Shown: positions 27,841-38,164 of the stretch, in pieces
Layout: each line of letters begins with the position of its first letter
Position numbering within the stretch: the first letter of the stretch is position 1
NCBI GenBank assembly: GCA_016280895.1
Contig: JAEEHM010000093.1
Coordinates: 1-64,000 of the forward strand
Direction: 5' to 3'
Length of the DNA: 64,000 nt
Origin: Bacillota bacterium
GTDB lineage: Bacteria > Bacillota_I > Bacilli_A > ML615J-28 > CAG-698
Program-made: the position numbers and the translations under genes
Notes under the pieces: generated by a model
What the model saw: the letters and a program-made list of their open reading frames with translations, nothing else
Told to the model about the DNA's origin: nothing
Database searches by the model: none

Positions 27841-29517
27841 ATGGATACATATTTACAAGAATATAATAGATGGTTAAATAAAATAGAAGATAATCAAGAA
27901 CTTAAATCTTTAAATGATGAAGAAATAAGAGATGCTTTCTATCAAACTATCACTTTTGGTACTGCAGGTATGAGAGGTAAAATGGGCCTAGGTACTAATA
28001 GAATGAATAAATACACTTTAAGAAGAGCTAATTATGGATACGCTCAATTTTTAAAAGATACATATAAAGATAATCTAAGTGTTGTTATCGCAAGAGATAA
28101 CAGATTAAATGGTGAAGAATTTGTGAAAGAATGTGTTAAAGTATTATCCACATTTGGAATAAAGTCTTACATCTTTAATGGAATTACTCCTACACCAGTA
28201 TTATCTTATGCAGTAAGATATTTAAAATGTAGTGGTGGAATTGTAGTAACAGCATCACATAATAATAAAGATTATAATGGTTATAAAATTTATGATAATG
28301 AAGGCTGTCAATTAGTGCCAGCACTTGCTAACATTGTAGTTAACAATGTAGCTAGTGCTCCAGATTATTTTGATATTAAGGTTAATGATTTTGAAGATGC
28401 TTTAAAACAAGGTTTAGTAGAATACGTACCTGAAAAGCTAGAAGAAGATTATTTAAATGAAGTATTAAAGCTTCAAATTAATCCTAATATCAAAAAAGAT
28501 AATTTTAAGATTTGTTACACACCATTACATGGAACTGGTGGAAAGTTAGCATCAAAATTATTTGAAACTTTAGGTTATGATTATGTTAAAGTTAATGAAC
28601 AATTTGTGAATGATCCATATTTTACAACTGTTCCATATCCTAACCCTGAAGATCCTAAAGCATTCACTTTAGCTTTGGAATATGCTAAAAAAGAAAATTG
28701 TGATATAATAATTGCAACAGATCCTGATGCTGACAGAGTTGGTGTTGCTGTAAGAGAAAAGAATGGTGAATATAGACTACTTACTGGTAATGAAACTGGT
28801 GCTATTTTAATCTATTACATTTGTACAAACGCTAATATTTATCCTAATTCTTATATGATTGACACAATTGTAACATCTAGATTAGGTAGAAAGATTGCGA
28901 AGAAGTATGGTGTTAAGACACTTCAAACTTTTACTGGTTTTAAATATATTGGACAACAAATTACTAAACTTGAACAAGAAGGTAAAGATTTCAAATTTGG
29001 TTATGAAGAAGCTTTTGGTTATACTGTAGGTACAATTGGAAGAGATAAAGATTCTTTACAAGGAATGTTACTGGTAGCTGAGGCTGCATGTTTCTTCAAA
29101 CAAAGTTCTTACAGAACTCTAGTTGAAATTTTAAAGATGTTGAATAGTGGCTTTGGCTTTATGCAAGCTAGTCAAAACACTTTAATACTAGAAGGTGAAA
29201 AAGGCCAAGAACAAATCAAGTCTGTAATGAAATATTTGAGAGAACATGAGCTTGATAAGATTGGCGAATATAAAGTTGAAAAATGTATAGATTACAGTAA
29301 ACAAGATTATATCGTAAATGGAATAAACTTAGGTAAAGCTGATGTAATCGAATATAATTTTGATGAAGATAATTATTGTATCTTTAGACCAAGTGGAACT
29401 GAACCTAAATTAAAGTGCTATATTGGTACATCTGGTGAAACTCAAGAAGAATCAGATAATAAAACTAAAGAAATAAAAGATGCAGTTAATGCATTATATG
29501 ATGTAATATTAAAATAG
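27841..29517 (+). CDS. pgcA: Phosphoglucomutase/phosphomannomutase
   Basis: TFGTAGMRGKMG, GIVVTASHNNKDYNGYK, ATDPDADRVG, RPSGTEPKLK. Confidence 0.93.
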   Translation: MDTYLQEYNRWLNKIEDNQELKSLNDEEIRDAFYQTITFGTAGMRGKMGLGTNRMNKYTLRRANYGYAQFLKDTYKDNLSVVIARDNRLNGEEFVKECVKVLSTFGIKSYIFNGITPTPVLSYAVRYLKCSGGIVVTASHNNKDYNGYKIYDNEGCQLVPALANIVVNNVASAPDYFDIKVNDFEDALKQGLVEYVPEKLEEDYLNEVLKLQINPNIKKDNFKICYTPLHGTGGKLASKLFETLGYDYVKVNEQFVNDPYFTTVPYPNPEDPKAFTLALEYAKKENCDIIIATDPDADRVGVAVREKNGEYRLLTGNETGAILIYYICTNANIYPNSYMIDTIVTSRLGRKIAKKYGVKTLQTFTGFKYIGQQITKLEQEGKDFKFGYEEAFGYTVGTIGRDKDSLQGMLLVAEAACFFKQSSYRTLVEILKMLNSGFGFMQASQNTLILEGEKGQEQIKSVMKYLREHELDKIGEYKVEKCIDYSKQDYIVNGINLGKADVIEYNFDEDNYCIFRPSGTEPKLKCYIGTSGETQEESDNKTKEIKDAVNALYDVILK

Positions 29518-29525
29518 GAGTTAAG

Positions 29526-30398
29526 ATGAATAAAATACATAAAGCAGTAATACCTGCAGCTGGTTTTGGAACAAGATTTCTTCCTGCTACAAAAGCGATA
29601 GCGAAAGAAATGATTCCCATTATTGATAAACCTACAATAGAATATATTGTGAGAGAAGCAATGGATGCAGGTATTGATGAATTCTTGATTGTAATTAATG
29701 AACATAAAGATTCTATTAAAGAGCATTTTGGTCATAATTATCCATTAGAAGAATTCTTAAAAGAAAAAAATAAAAAAGAAGAACTTGATATTATATTAGA
29801 ATTACCTAATAAAATAAAAGTTGATTATGTAATTCAATATGAACAAAAAGGTTTAGGCCATGCTATTTTACAAGCAAAAGAGTGGGCGAATGGCGAAGAC
29901 TTTGCAGTATTATTAGGCGATGATGTCGTTGTTAATAAAGATTATCCAGCAATCAAGCAATTATGTGATTATTACAATAAAGTCCATTCCACAATCGTAG
30001 GTGTACAAACAGTGCCACTAGAAAAAACTAAATTGTATGGAATTGTGGATCCTTCATTTGTGTTTACTGGCAATGCTACTAAAATTCATGATTTTATTGA
30101 AAAACCAGAACCTGAAAAGGCTCCATCTAGACTTGCTGTTTTGGGTAGATATGTTTTAACTAATAAGATTTTTGAATTATTGGAAACACAAGAAAAAGGA
30201 AAAGGCGGAGAAATACAACTAACAGATGCTATTAAAAGATTAATAGAATTTGAAAATGTTTATGCATATATGTTTGAAGGTAAAAGATATGATGTGGGCT
30301 CTAAAGAAGGATTTGTAGAAGCTACAATTGATTTCGCATTAGATAGAGAAGATTTAAGAGAGATTATAAAAGAATATATTAAAAATAAAAATTTATAA
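29526..30398 (+). CDS. galU: UTP--glucose-1-phosphate uridylyltransferase
   Basis: KAVIPAAGFGTRFLPATKAIAKEMIPIIDKPTIEYIVREA. Confidence 0.96.
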   Translation: MNKIHKAVIPAAGFGTRFLPATKAIAKEMIPIIDKPTIEYIVREAMDAGIDEFLIVINEHKDSIKEHFGHNYPLEEFLKEKNKKEELDIILELPNKIKVDYVIQYEQKGLGHAILQAKEWANGEDFAVLLGDDVVVNKDYPAIKQLCDYYNKVHSTIVGVQTVPLEKTKLYGIVDPSFVFTGNATKIHDFIEKPEPEKAPSRLAVLGRYVLTNKIFELLETQEKGKGGEIQLTDAIKRLIEFENVYAYMFEGKRYDVGSKEGFVEATIDFALDREDLREIIKEYIKNKNL

Positions 30399-30412
30399 TT
30401 GGTAGGTTATAT

Positions 30413-31708
30413 ATGGATATAAATTTAGAGCACCTAAGTGCATCTAAGAAACTTAGAGACTTAGGCGATAACGTATTTGAAGAAATAAAAAATAAAACTA
30501 TTGCAGCAAAGAATGATTTGCTGGAAAAGAATAATAAAAAAGAAGATTTAACTGGTTGGATTGATTATCCTAATGAAATATCTGATGAATTGATAGATGA
30601 TATTTTAAAAACTGCTGAAGAAGTAAAGAATAAATGTGAAGTATTTGTTATTATTGGTATTGGTGGTTCTTACTTAGGAACTAAAGCAGTGTTAGAAGCA
30701 CTAAATCCAAGAAGAAGAGAATTTGGAGAATTGAAAATCATATTTGCGGGATTCTCATTATCTTCTAGTTACACATCATATTTATTATCTTACCTAGAAC
30801 ATAGAGCTTTTTGTATAAACTATGTTTCTAAATCAGGTAATACTACAGAACCAGCTATCGCATTTAGACTTTTTAAAAACCTTCTTAAAAAGCAACATAA
30901 GAGTGCATACAATGATTGGATTTATGTAACAACTGATGAAAAAGAAGGCAATGCAATTAAGGAAGCTAAAGCTAATGGATACAAAACCTTTTATATCCCA
31001 TCAAACATTGGAGGCAGATATTCATGTTTTACAGCTTCTACCTTATTTCCACTTGCTTGTAAAGATGTTGATATTAAAGAATTTTTAAACGGAGCAAAAC
31101 AAGCAAGGCTTGTTTGCTTAGCAGAAAGCTTTGATAACAATATTGCAATGAAATATGCATATGCAAGAAACCTATGCTATAGAGCTGGTAAACAAATAGA
31201 AGCGTTGTGTTTATTCTCTCCAAGATTACTTTCACTTGGAGATTGGTGGAGACAATTATTTGCAGAATCTGAAGGCAAATCTGGAAAAGGATTATTTCCA
31301 ATTGAAATGAATTACTCAACAGATTTACATTCAATTGGCCAAATGGTTCAAGATGGTAAAAAGATTCTATTTGAAACAATCATAGATGCTAAATACACAA
31401 TGATGGGATTATCGCTAGAAGAAGATAATGATAATTTCGATGGATTAAATTATTTGGCTGGAAAAGATTTGCATTATATCAATAATCAAATGCTAGAAGC
31501 TACAATTGAAGCTCATACTAAAGGATTAATACCAATTGTAACTATTGGTATTAGTAGAATTGATACTAATCATTTAGGTAAATTAATGTATACATTTATG
31601 TTTGCATGTGCATTAAGTGCATATGTATTAGGTGTCAACCCATTTGATCAACCCGCTGTTAGTGAATATAAAAACAGAATGTTGGAATTATTGAAGAAAA
31701 ACAATTAG
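30413..31708 (+). CDS. pgi: Glucose-6-phosphate isomerase
   Basis: VIIGIGGSYLGTKAVLEAL, VSKSGNTTEPAIAFR, GRYSCFTASTLFPLA. Confidence 0.96.
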   Translation: MDINLEHLSASKKLRDLGDNVFEEIKNKTIAAKNDLLEKNNKKEDLTGWIDYPNEISDELIDDILKTAEEVKNKCEVFVIIGIGGSYLGTKAVLEALNPRRREFGELKIIFAGFSLSSSYTSYLLSYLEHRAFCINYVSKSGNTTEPAIAFRLFKNLLKKQHKSAYNDWIYVTTDEKEGNAIKEAKANGYKTFYIPSNIGGRYSCFTASTLFPLACKDVDIKEFLNGAKQARLVCLAESFDNNIAMKYAYARNLCYRAGKQIEALCLFSPRLLSLGDWWRQLFAESEGKSGKGLFPIEMNYSTDLHSIGQMVQDGKKILFETIIDAKYTMMGLSLEEDNDNFDGLNYLAGKDLHYINNQMLEATIEAHTKGLIPIVTIGISRIDTNHLGKLMYTFMFACALSAYVLGVNPFDQPAVSEYKNRMLELLKKNN

Positions 31709-31885
31709 TTAACGTTAGAGTTGAAATGATTGAATTATACTTAAAAAATAATAGAAGTCTTAATATTTATTATTTGGTGGCAAAAAAAATAATTAGCATA
31801 ATAGTCTAATTTGTCATTTAATACAAGAAATTCGGTTTTTATCTTTTGTTATTTTTTTTAAATAGGAGGAGTAGGAGGAGAAAAG

Positions 31886-32506
31886 GTGTATAAGCATTTT
31901 TTAAAAAGGTTTTTTGATATTATTATTTCTTTTTTTTCTTTGCTAATTTTGTTTCCATTATTAGTGATTTTAAGTGTTTTAGTTGGACTTACATCAAAGG
32001 GACCTGTATTTTTTAAACAAGAAAGAATAGGAAAAAACGGCAAAGTTTTTAAAATGATTAAATTCCGATCAATGGTTGTTGGTGCAGAGTCGCAAGGTGT
32101 TTATTCTGATAACAATGATAAAAGAATAACTAAAATAGGAAAATTCTTGCGAAAATCCTCTCTTGATGAATTACCTCAATTGTTAAATATGTTAAAAGGC
32201 GATATGTCTTTAATTGGGCCAAGACCTCCACTGACATATCACCCATGGAAATTTGAAGAGTACACCGATGAACAAAAAAGAATGTTTGAGGTTAGACCGG
32301 GATTAACCGGCTGGGCACAAGTGAATGGAAGAAAAGAAGTTGAGTGGAACAAACGAATCGAATTAAATGTTTGGTATGTTGATAATATAAGTTTTTGGCT
32401 TGATTTCAAAATATTATTTTTAACTTTTTTTAAAGTTATCAAAAATGAAGGTAATGAAAATAAAGGCGCAACAGTACAAAATATTGAAGAAAAAGAGAGA
32501 CAATAA
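31886..32506 (+). CDS. Undecaprenyl-phosphate sugar phosphotransferase (initiating transferase)
   Basis: PVFFKQERIGKNGKVFKMIKFRSM, KFLRKSSLDELPQLLNMLKGDMSLIGPRPPL, RPGLTGWAQVNGR; GTG start. Confidence 0.93.
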   Translation: MYKHFLKRFFDIIISFFSLLILFPLLVILSVLVGLTSKGPVFFKQERIGKNGKVFKMIKFRSMVVGAESQGVYSDNNDKRITKIGKFLRKSSLDELPQLLNMLKGDMSLIGPRPPLTYHPWKFEEYTDEQKRMFEVRPGLTGWAQVNGRKEVEWNKRIELNVWYVDNISFWLDFKILFLTFFKVIKNEGNENKGATVQNIEEKERQ

Positions 32507-33333
32507 TGGCATTAAAATTAATGTATATAACTAATAATCCTAATGTTGCAGCAATAGCAGAATCATATGGAGTTGATAGAATATTTGTGGATATGGAATA
32601 TATTGGTAAGTCCGAGAGACAAGGTGGGATGGATACAGTTCAATCTCATCATACTTTTGACGACATAAAAAGAATTAAAGCAGTATTGAAAAAATCTGAA
32701 TTGATAGTAAGGTGTAATCCTATTCATGGCGAAACCAAAGACTACTGCTCATCTAAAGAAGAGATAGAGAAGATAATAGAAAATGGTGCTGATATAGTAA
32801 TGCTCCCTTATTTTAAAACAATTGAAGAAGTAAAATTATTTTTGTCACTCGTAAATGGAAAAGTAAAAACAATGTTGCTAATAGAAACGCCAGAATCTGT
32901 AACTATTTTGGATGAAATATTATGCTTGAAGGGAATCGATTTCATACATATTGGCTTAAATGATTTAAGCTTAGGCTATAACAAAAAGTTTATGTTTGAA
33001 CTTTTATCAAATGGTCTCGTAGAAGTCCTTTGTTCAAAAATAAAAAAAGAAAAAATACCATACGGGTTTGGTGGGATTGCTTCATTAGGACACGGAGTTT
33101 TACCATCAGAAAGAATAATAATGGAGCATTATAGATTAGAATCAAGTTGTGCGATTTTATCTAGAAGCTTTTGTAATGCACAGCAAATTTCTGACATAAA
33201 AAAAATAAAGAATACTTTTAAAAAAGGCATTAGGAAAATAAGAAAATATGAAAAACAATGTGAGAGGAAATTTAAACCATTTTTAGATAATGAAAATGAA
33301 ATAAGAAAAAAAGTTGAGGAAATACTAGGGTAA
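32506..33333 (+). CDS. HpcH/HpaI aldolase/citrate lyase family protein
   Basis: DRIFVDMEYIGKSERQGG, MLPYFKTIEEVKLF, MLLIETPESVTILDEI, FIHIGLNDLSL. Confidence 0.8.
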   Translation: MALKLMYITNNPNVAAIAESYGVDRIFVDMEYIGKSERQGGMDTVQSHHTFDDIKRIKAVLKKSELIVRCNPIHGETKDYCSSKEEIEKIIENGADIVMLPYFKTIEEVKLFLSLVNGKVKTMLLIETPESVTILDEILCLKGIDFIHIGLNDLSLGYNKKFMFELLSNGLVEVLCSKIKKEKIPYGFGGIASLGHGVLPSERIIMEHYRLESSCAILSRSFCNAQQISDIKKIKNTFKKGIRKIRKYEKQCERKFKPFLDNENEIRKKVEEILG

Positions 33334-33337
33334 TAAT

Positions 33338-34255
33338 ATGAATATTCTTATAACTGGTGCATGGCAATGCAACGAAGATGATTTAACTGCGTTAAATAGA
33401 ATGGGGCACAATATAGTCTTCATGAAACAAGAAAAGGATGAAATTCCATGTGAGGCGACCTGGGTAGAAGCAGTAATTTGTAACAACTTATTCAACTATC
33501 ATGTTATATCGATTTTCAATAATTTAAGATATGTACAAACAACTAGTGCAGGACTAGATAGAATACCAATGGATTATTGTACAAAACATAATATAGTTGT
33601 AAATAATGCTAGAAATGTTTATTCTATCCCAATGGCGGAATTTGCTGTTTCTAGCGTTTTGGATTTATTAAAAAGGAAAATGGATTTTTGGGAAAATCAA
33701 AAACAACATTTATGGAAAAAAATCAGAGATATAGAGGAGCTGAATAATAAAATTGTGTTAATTGTCGGGTGCGGTAATGTTGGCTATGAGTGTGCGAAAA
33801 GATTTAGTGCTTTTAATTGTACTGTACTCGGTGTAGATTTAAACGATGAAAAAAAAGAGTATTTTGATAAAGTGGTTCCAATAATTGATATTTATAATGT
33901 GCTTCCTCAAAGCGATATTATTATTTTAACTTTGCCACTAACAAATAGTACTTATCACTTATTCAATAAAAAGTTATTTGCTATTATGAAAAAAAATTCA
34001 ATAATAGTTAATTTAGCAAGAGGAGAAATAATTAATACTGATGATCTAATTGATAGTTTGAATAAGCATTTGTATGCGGCAATTTTAGATGTTTGTGAGG
34101 ACGAACCATTAGAAACTGATTCAAGATTATGGGATATGAAAAATGTTTTAATTACCCCCCATAATAGTTATGTTGGTAATTCGAATTCCTTAAGACTGAG
34201 AGAGAGAATTATTTCAAATTTAAATGAGTATATGAAGGGAAAAAACTATGGATGA
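33338..34255 (+). CDS. D-isomer specific 2-hydroxyacid dehydrogenase family protein
   Basis: TTSAGLDRIPMDYC, LIVGCGNVGYECAKRF, NLARGEIINTDDLI, LDVCEDEPLE. Confidence 0.87.
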   Translation: MNILITGAWQCNEDDLTALNRMGHNIVFMKQEKDEIPCEATWVEAVICNNLFNYHVISIFNNLRYVQTTSAGLDRIPMDYCTKHNIVVNNARNVYSIPMAEFAVSSVLDLLKRKMDFWENQKQHLWKKIRDIEELNNKIVLIVGCGNVGYECAKRFSAFNCTVLGVDLNDEKKEYFDKVVPIIDIYNVLPQSDIIILTLPLTNSTYHLFNKKLFAIMKKNSIIVNLARGEIINTDDLIDSLNKHLYAAILDVCEDEPLETDSRLWDMKNVLITPHNSYVGNSNSLRLRERIISNLNEYMKGKNYG

Positions 34256-35108
34256 ATTAATAAAAATCAAAGAACTTAGGAAATTACAATTAGTTGAATT
34301 ATTTATTTTAGTTGAGTTTAAAAAGTTTTGTGAAAAGAATAATTTACGTTTTTATTTAATAGATGGTTCTCTTTTAGGAGCTGTTAGACATAAAGGTTTT
34401 ATTCCTTGGGATGATGATATTGACGTTTGCATGTCCCGAAAGGACTATAATAAAATGATTGAAGTTTCTAATTGCCACATTAGTGATAAAATTGAATTAC
34501 TCGATCCAAATACAAATAACGAATTTAAGGGCATTGTGCCATTATTGATATATAAGAATTCTGAGGTTATATCTAAACAGTTTAGAACAAATGAAAATTT
34601 GAAGATAAGTATAACCATTTTTGTTTATGATGGAGCACCAAAGAATAAAATACAAAGATTTTTTTATTATAATCGAATGTTTTTGCTAAGAGCTAAGCAT
34701 GCTTTGTGCAGAGCTGATTTTAAACATGTTAATACTAAAAAAGCAAAGATATTTGGGCCGTTATTGAAACCATTTTTTAGAGAAAAAAATGTTTATAAGT
34801 ATAAAAATAAAATTTTAAAATTGCAACAAAAGTATCCGTATGATAAATCTTATTATGTAGCAACAAATGCGGATAATGGTCCGCAAGTAGGTTTGTTCAC
34901 AAAAAAAGAATTTGAAGAACCTATTAAACTAGAATTTGAAAAAATGATTTTCTATACATATAGTTGTTATAAAATAGCTCTTGAAAGAAATTATGGAGAT
35001 TATATGACACCTCCACCAGATAATAATCGGGCAACAAGGCATAGTTTTAATGCAAGTATTGAAGCAAACTTTGATTTTAATTTTTTAGACAAGGAAAAAA
35101 TAATATGA
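34248..35108 (+). CDS. LicD family phosphotransferase
   Basis: LIDGSLLGAVRHKGFIPWDDDIDVCMSRKDY; NYGDYMTPPP. Confidence 0.92.
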   Translation: MDELIKIKELRKLQLVELFILVEFKKFCEKNNLRFYLIDGSLLGAVRHKGFIPWDDDIDVCMSRKDYNKMIEVSNCHISDKIELLDPNTNNEFKGIVPLLIYKNSEVISKQFRTNENLKISITIFVYDGAPKNKIQRFFYYNRMFLLRAKHALCRADFKHVNTKKAKIFGPLLKPFFREKNVYKYKNKILKLQQKYPYDKSYYVATNADNGPQVGLFTKKEFEEPIKLEFEKMIFYTYSCYKIALERNYGDYMTPPPDNNRATRHSFNASIEANFDFNFLDKEKII

Positions 35109-36310
35109 AAAAAATCTTATTAATTTCAAACTACTTTCATTTAAAATCCGAAAAAGAAATAAATAGGTATAGAATATTGGCTGAAATGCTGAGTTTAAAT
35201 AATGATTTTGAAGTTGAAGTTGTTACCTCGAAGTTTTATCAACGAACTTTACAAATGCGTAATATTCCAGAAGAAGAAATAAAGAAATTGCCATTTAAAT
35301 TTACAACAATATATGAACCTGGTTATAAAAAAACGATTAGTTTTAGAAGACTTAAAAGTTCAAGAGTCTTCTCCAAAAATGTCATTTCATACATTAAGAC
35401 AATTGGTAGTATTGACTTAATTTATCAAGTCGTTCCAACTTTAGATGTAGCTAGCAAAGTGGTACGATTTGCTAATGAAAATAATATTCCAATTATAATT
35501 GATGTTCAAGATCTATGGCCTGAAGCTTTTAGAATTGCATTTGATATCCCTATAATTAGTTCCTTGCTTTTTCTTCCATATAAAAGAAAAGCCAATTATA
35601 TATATAAAAATGCAAATGAAATTTGTTCTGTTTCTAAGACATTTTTAAATAGAGCTTTGTCTGTCAATAGAAATAATATAAAGGGTCACTTTGTTTATAT
35701 AGGTGTTGATTTAGCACAAGTTGATAAATACTGCGAAGGAGTTCGAGAAAATGATATGGAAAAGCTCATAATTGCATATTGTGGCTCCTTAGGAAATAGT
35801 TACGACTTAGAGACTGTTATTATTGCATTATCAAAAATAGATACTCCAATAAAACTTCTAGTAATGGGCGATGGAGAAAAAAAGGATAGATTAATTCAAA
35901 TGGCTAGGGATTATAATGTTGATGCAGAATTTACAGGCTTTATTAATTATGAATTGATGTGTAGGAATTTGAGATTTGCAAATATTGTCGTTAATCCAAT
36001 TATTAGTAAATCAACAGGGAGCATTATAAATAAGCACGGTGATTATGTCGCATCAGGTAGACCAATTTTAAATACTCAGCAATGCAAAGAATTTATGGAC
36101 TTAATTGATGAATATCATATGGGGCTTAATTCTCCGAGCGGTGATGTGAATATGCTAGCCAAGAATATTTTATACCTAATAAATAACCCTGATGAAAGAA
36201 AAAAAATGGGTATAAATGCAAGAAAATGCGCAGAAGAGAAATTTAATCGAGAAATTACATATAAAGAAATAATAGAAACAATTTACAGTTTTTTTGAGAG
36301 AAAGGAATAA
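35105..36310 (+). CDS. Glycosyltransferase (GT4-like)
   Basis: DVQDLWPEAFR, IAYCGSLGNSYDLETVI, VMGDGEKKDRL, GDYVASGRPIL. Confidence 0.85.
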   Translation: MKKILLISNYFHLKSEKEINRYRILAEMLSLNNDFEVEVVTSKFYQRTLQMRNIPEEEIKKLPFKFTTIYEPGYKKTISFRRLKSSRVFSKNVISYIKTIGSIDLIYQVVPTLDVASKVVRFANENNIPIIIDVQDLWPEAFRIAFDIPIISSLLFLPYKRKANYIYKNANEICSVSKTFLNRALSVNRNNIKGHFVYIGVDLAQVDKYCEGVRENDMEKLIIAYCGSLGNSYDLETVIIALSKIDTPIKLLVMGDGEKKDRLIQMARDYNVDAEFTGFINYELMCRNLRFANIVVNPIISKSTGSIINKHGDYVASGRPILNTQQCKEFMDLIDEYHMGLNSPSGDVNMLAKNILYLINNPDERKKMGINARKCAEEKFNREITYKEIIETIYSFFERKE

Positions 36311-36313
36311 ACT

Positions 36314-37384
36314 ATGATTTATGTAGATGAAAAAATAAAAAATACTTACCGTATACCTCAACCAGAAGGAAGAGGAAAATTTATTAGATTGGATCAAAAT
36401 GAAAATCCTGATGGCATCCCAAAATGGTTATTCGATAAAGTTATTGATAAGATTACTCCTGAGTTTTTAGCTATTTATCCCGAAGAAACGAGACTTACAG
36501 AAAAGTTTGCAAAAAAAATTGGATTAAATCTAGAAAACGTTACACTTACAGATGGAAGCGTGGTTGGAATGGGATATGTAATAAAAGTGTTTGGTGAAGA
36601 TAAAAAAACGCTTTTATGTGTGACCCCTTCTTTTGGAATGTACAAAGTTTATGCTGAAATGGTTGGCATGCAAGCAAAATTACTAAATTATGAACAAGAT
36701 TTTTCATTTGACATTGAAAAAATAATTAATTCTATTGACGATAACACTGGAATTGTTGTTTTAGTTAACCCTAATATGCCGATTGGCAACACTTATGACC
36801 AAAAAGATATAGAAAGAATAGTAATAACAGCAGAAAAAAGAGGTGCTCTTGTTATAATTGATGAAGCATATCACTATTTTTATAATGATACTTCTTTAGA
36901 GTTGGTAAAAAAATATGATAATGTGGTTATTTTAAGAACTTTTTCAAAAATGTTTTCTATCCCAGCTCTTAGAATGGGTGCTATTATTTCAAATAGTGAT
37001 GTAATAAGATATATTAATAATTATAAACCTCATTATACTGTTAACTCTATTGCTTTGTTATTTGGAGAAGCAATTATCGATAATTACGAATTAGTTTTAA
37101 CTGACCTAAAAAAAGACTATGAAGAAGGAAAAAATTACATATACAAAGAATTAAAAGATAACAATTATGATTATATTCCTTCAGCTGGCTGTTTTGTATG
37201 TATTAAACCAAAATATAAGTCATCTGAAGAAATAACAAAATTGTTAAAAGAAAATGGAATATTAATTTTGTGTGGATCAGGAGACTTGACTGGTTATTTG
37301 CGTTTAACAATAGCGCACAAAAAATATATGGAATTGTTTATGGATTGCCTCAAAAGAATAGATGTAGGTAATTATAATGAGTAA
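36314..37384 (+). CDS. PLP-dependent aminotransferase (HisC-like)
   Basis: IRLDQNENPDGIP, VLVNPNMPIGNTY, VIIDEAYHYF, RTFSKMFSIPALRMG. Confidence 0.88.
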   Translation: MIYVDEKIKNTYRIPQPEGRGKFIRLDQNENPDGIPKWLFDKVIDKITPEFLAIYPEETRLTEKFAKKIGLNLENVTLTDGSVVGMGYVIKVFGEDKKTLLCVTPSFGMYKVYAEMVGMQAKLLNYEQDFSFDIEKIINSIDDNTGIVVLVNPNMPIGNTYDQKDIERIVITAEKRGALVIIDEAYHYFYNDTSLELVKKYDNVVILRTFSKMFSIPALRMGAIISNSDVIRYINNYKPHYTVNSIALLFGEAIIDNYELVLTDLKKDYEEGKNYIYKELKDNNYDYIPSAGCFVCIKPKYKSSEEITKLLKENGILILCGSGDLTGYLRLTIAHKKYMELFMDCLKRIDVGNYNE

Positions 37385-38093
37385 TTATTTAATATTACTA
37401 GCTGGAGGTACTGGAACTCGTATGGGAGCTAATGTGCCTAAGCAGTTTTTGATAGTTAATAATAAACCAGTAATTGTTCACACCATTGAGTGCTTTCAAA
37501 AAAAAGATAATATTGAAGGTATACTTATTGTTTGTATTAAGGAATGGATTGATTACATGGGCAAATTGATTAATGAATATGGACTTTATAAGGTGAAATG
37601 GATAGTTGAAGGTGGCTCAAGTGGTCATGATTCAACAAGAAATGGTATTTTCTTTTTGAAAGAAAAGATAAAAGAAGAAGATTTTATTATAATTCATGAT
37701 GCTGCAAGACCTATTGTTCCTAGCAAGGCTATAGATAATATGTTAGAAGTTGCTTATGATAAAGGAAATGCCTCTTTAGCTATTCCGTGTTATGAGACTG
37801 CTATTATTACTTTAGACAAATTGTCAGGCATAAAAGATTTGGATAGAAATAGTTTTATGAGAGTTCAAACACCTCAAGCATATAAATACTCTGATATATT
37901 ACCACTATATGAGAAAGCAGAAAAAGAGAACAAACATGATTTTGTTTATGCTGATTTAGTTTTAATATATTATGGTAAGCGTGTATACTTTTCGAAAGGA
38001 TTCACGAACAATATAAAGATTACAAAAAAAGAAGACATTGCTTTGTGCGAAGCTCTTATGAATTTTAGCGAAGAAGAATTATACAGTTTATGA
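37377..38093 (+). CDS. IspD/TarI-like cytidylyltransferase
   Basis: LILLAGGTGTRMGANVPKQFLIVNNKPVIVHTIECF, IIHDAARPIVP, RVQTPQAY. Confidence 0.9.
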   Translation: MSNYLILLAGGTGTRMGANVPKQFLIVNNKPVIVHTIECFQKKDNIEGILIVCIKEWIDYMGKLINEYGLYKVKWIVEGGSSGHDSTRNGIFFLKEKIKEEDFIIIHDAARPIVPSKAIDNMLEVAYDKGNASLAIPCYETAIITLDKLSGIKDLDRNSFMRVQTPQAYKYSDILPLYEKAEKENKHDFVYADLVLIYYGKRVYFSKGFTNNIKITKKEDIALCEALMNFSEEELYSL

Positions 38094-38164
38094 TTTTACT
38101 TTAATCAAAGATATTTGGATTTAAATTATATTTGAACTTTTATACAAAAAAGGAAGTGTATTAT

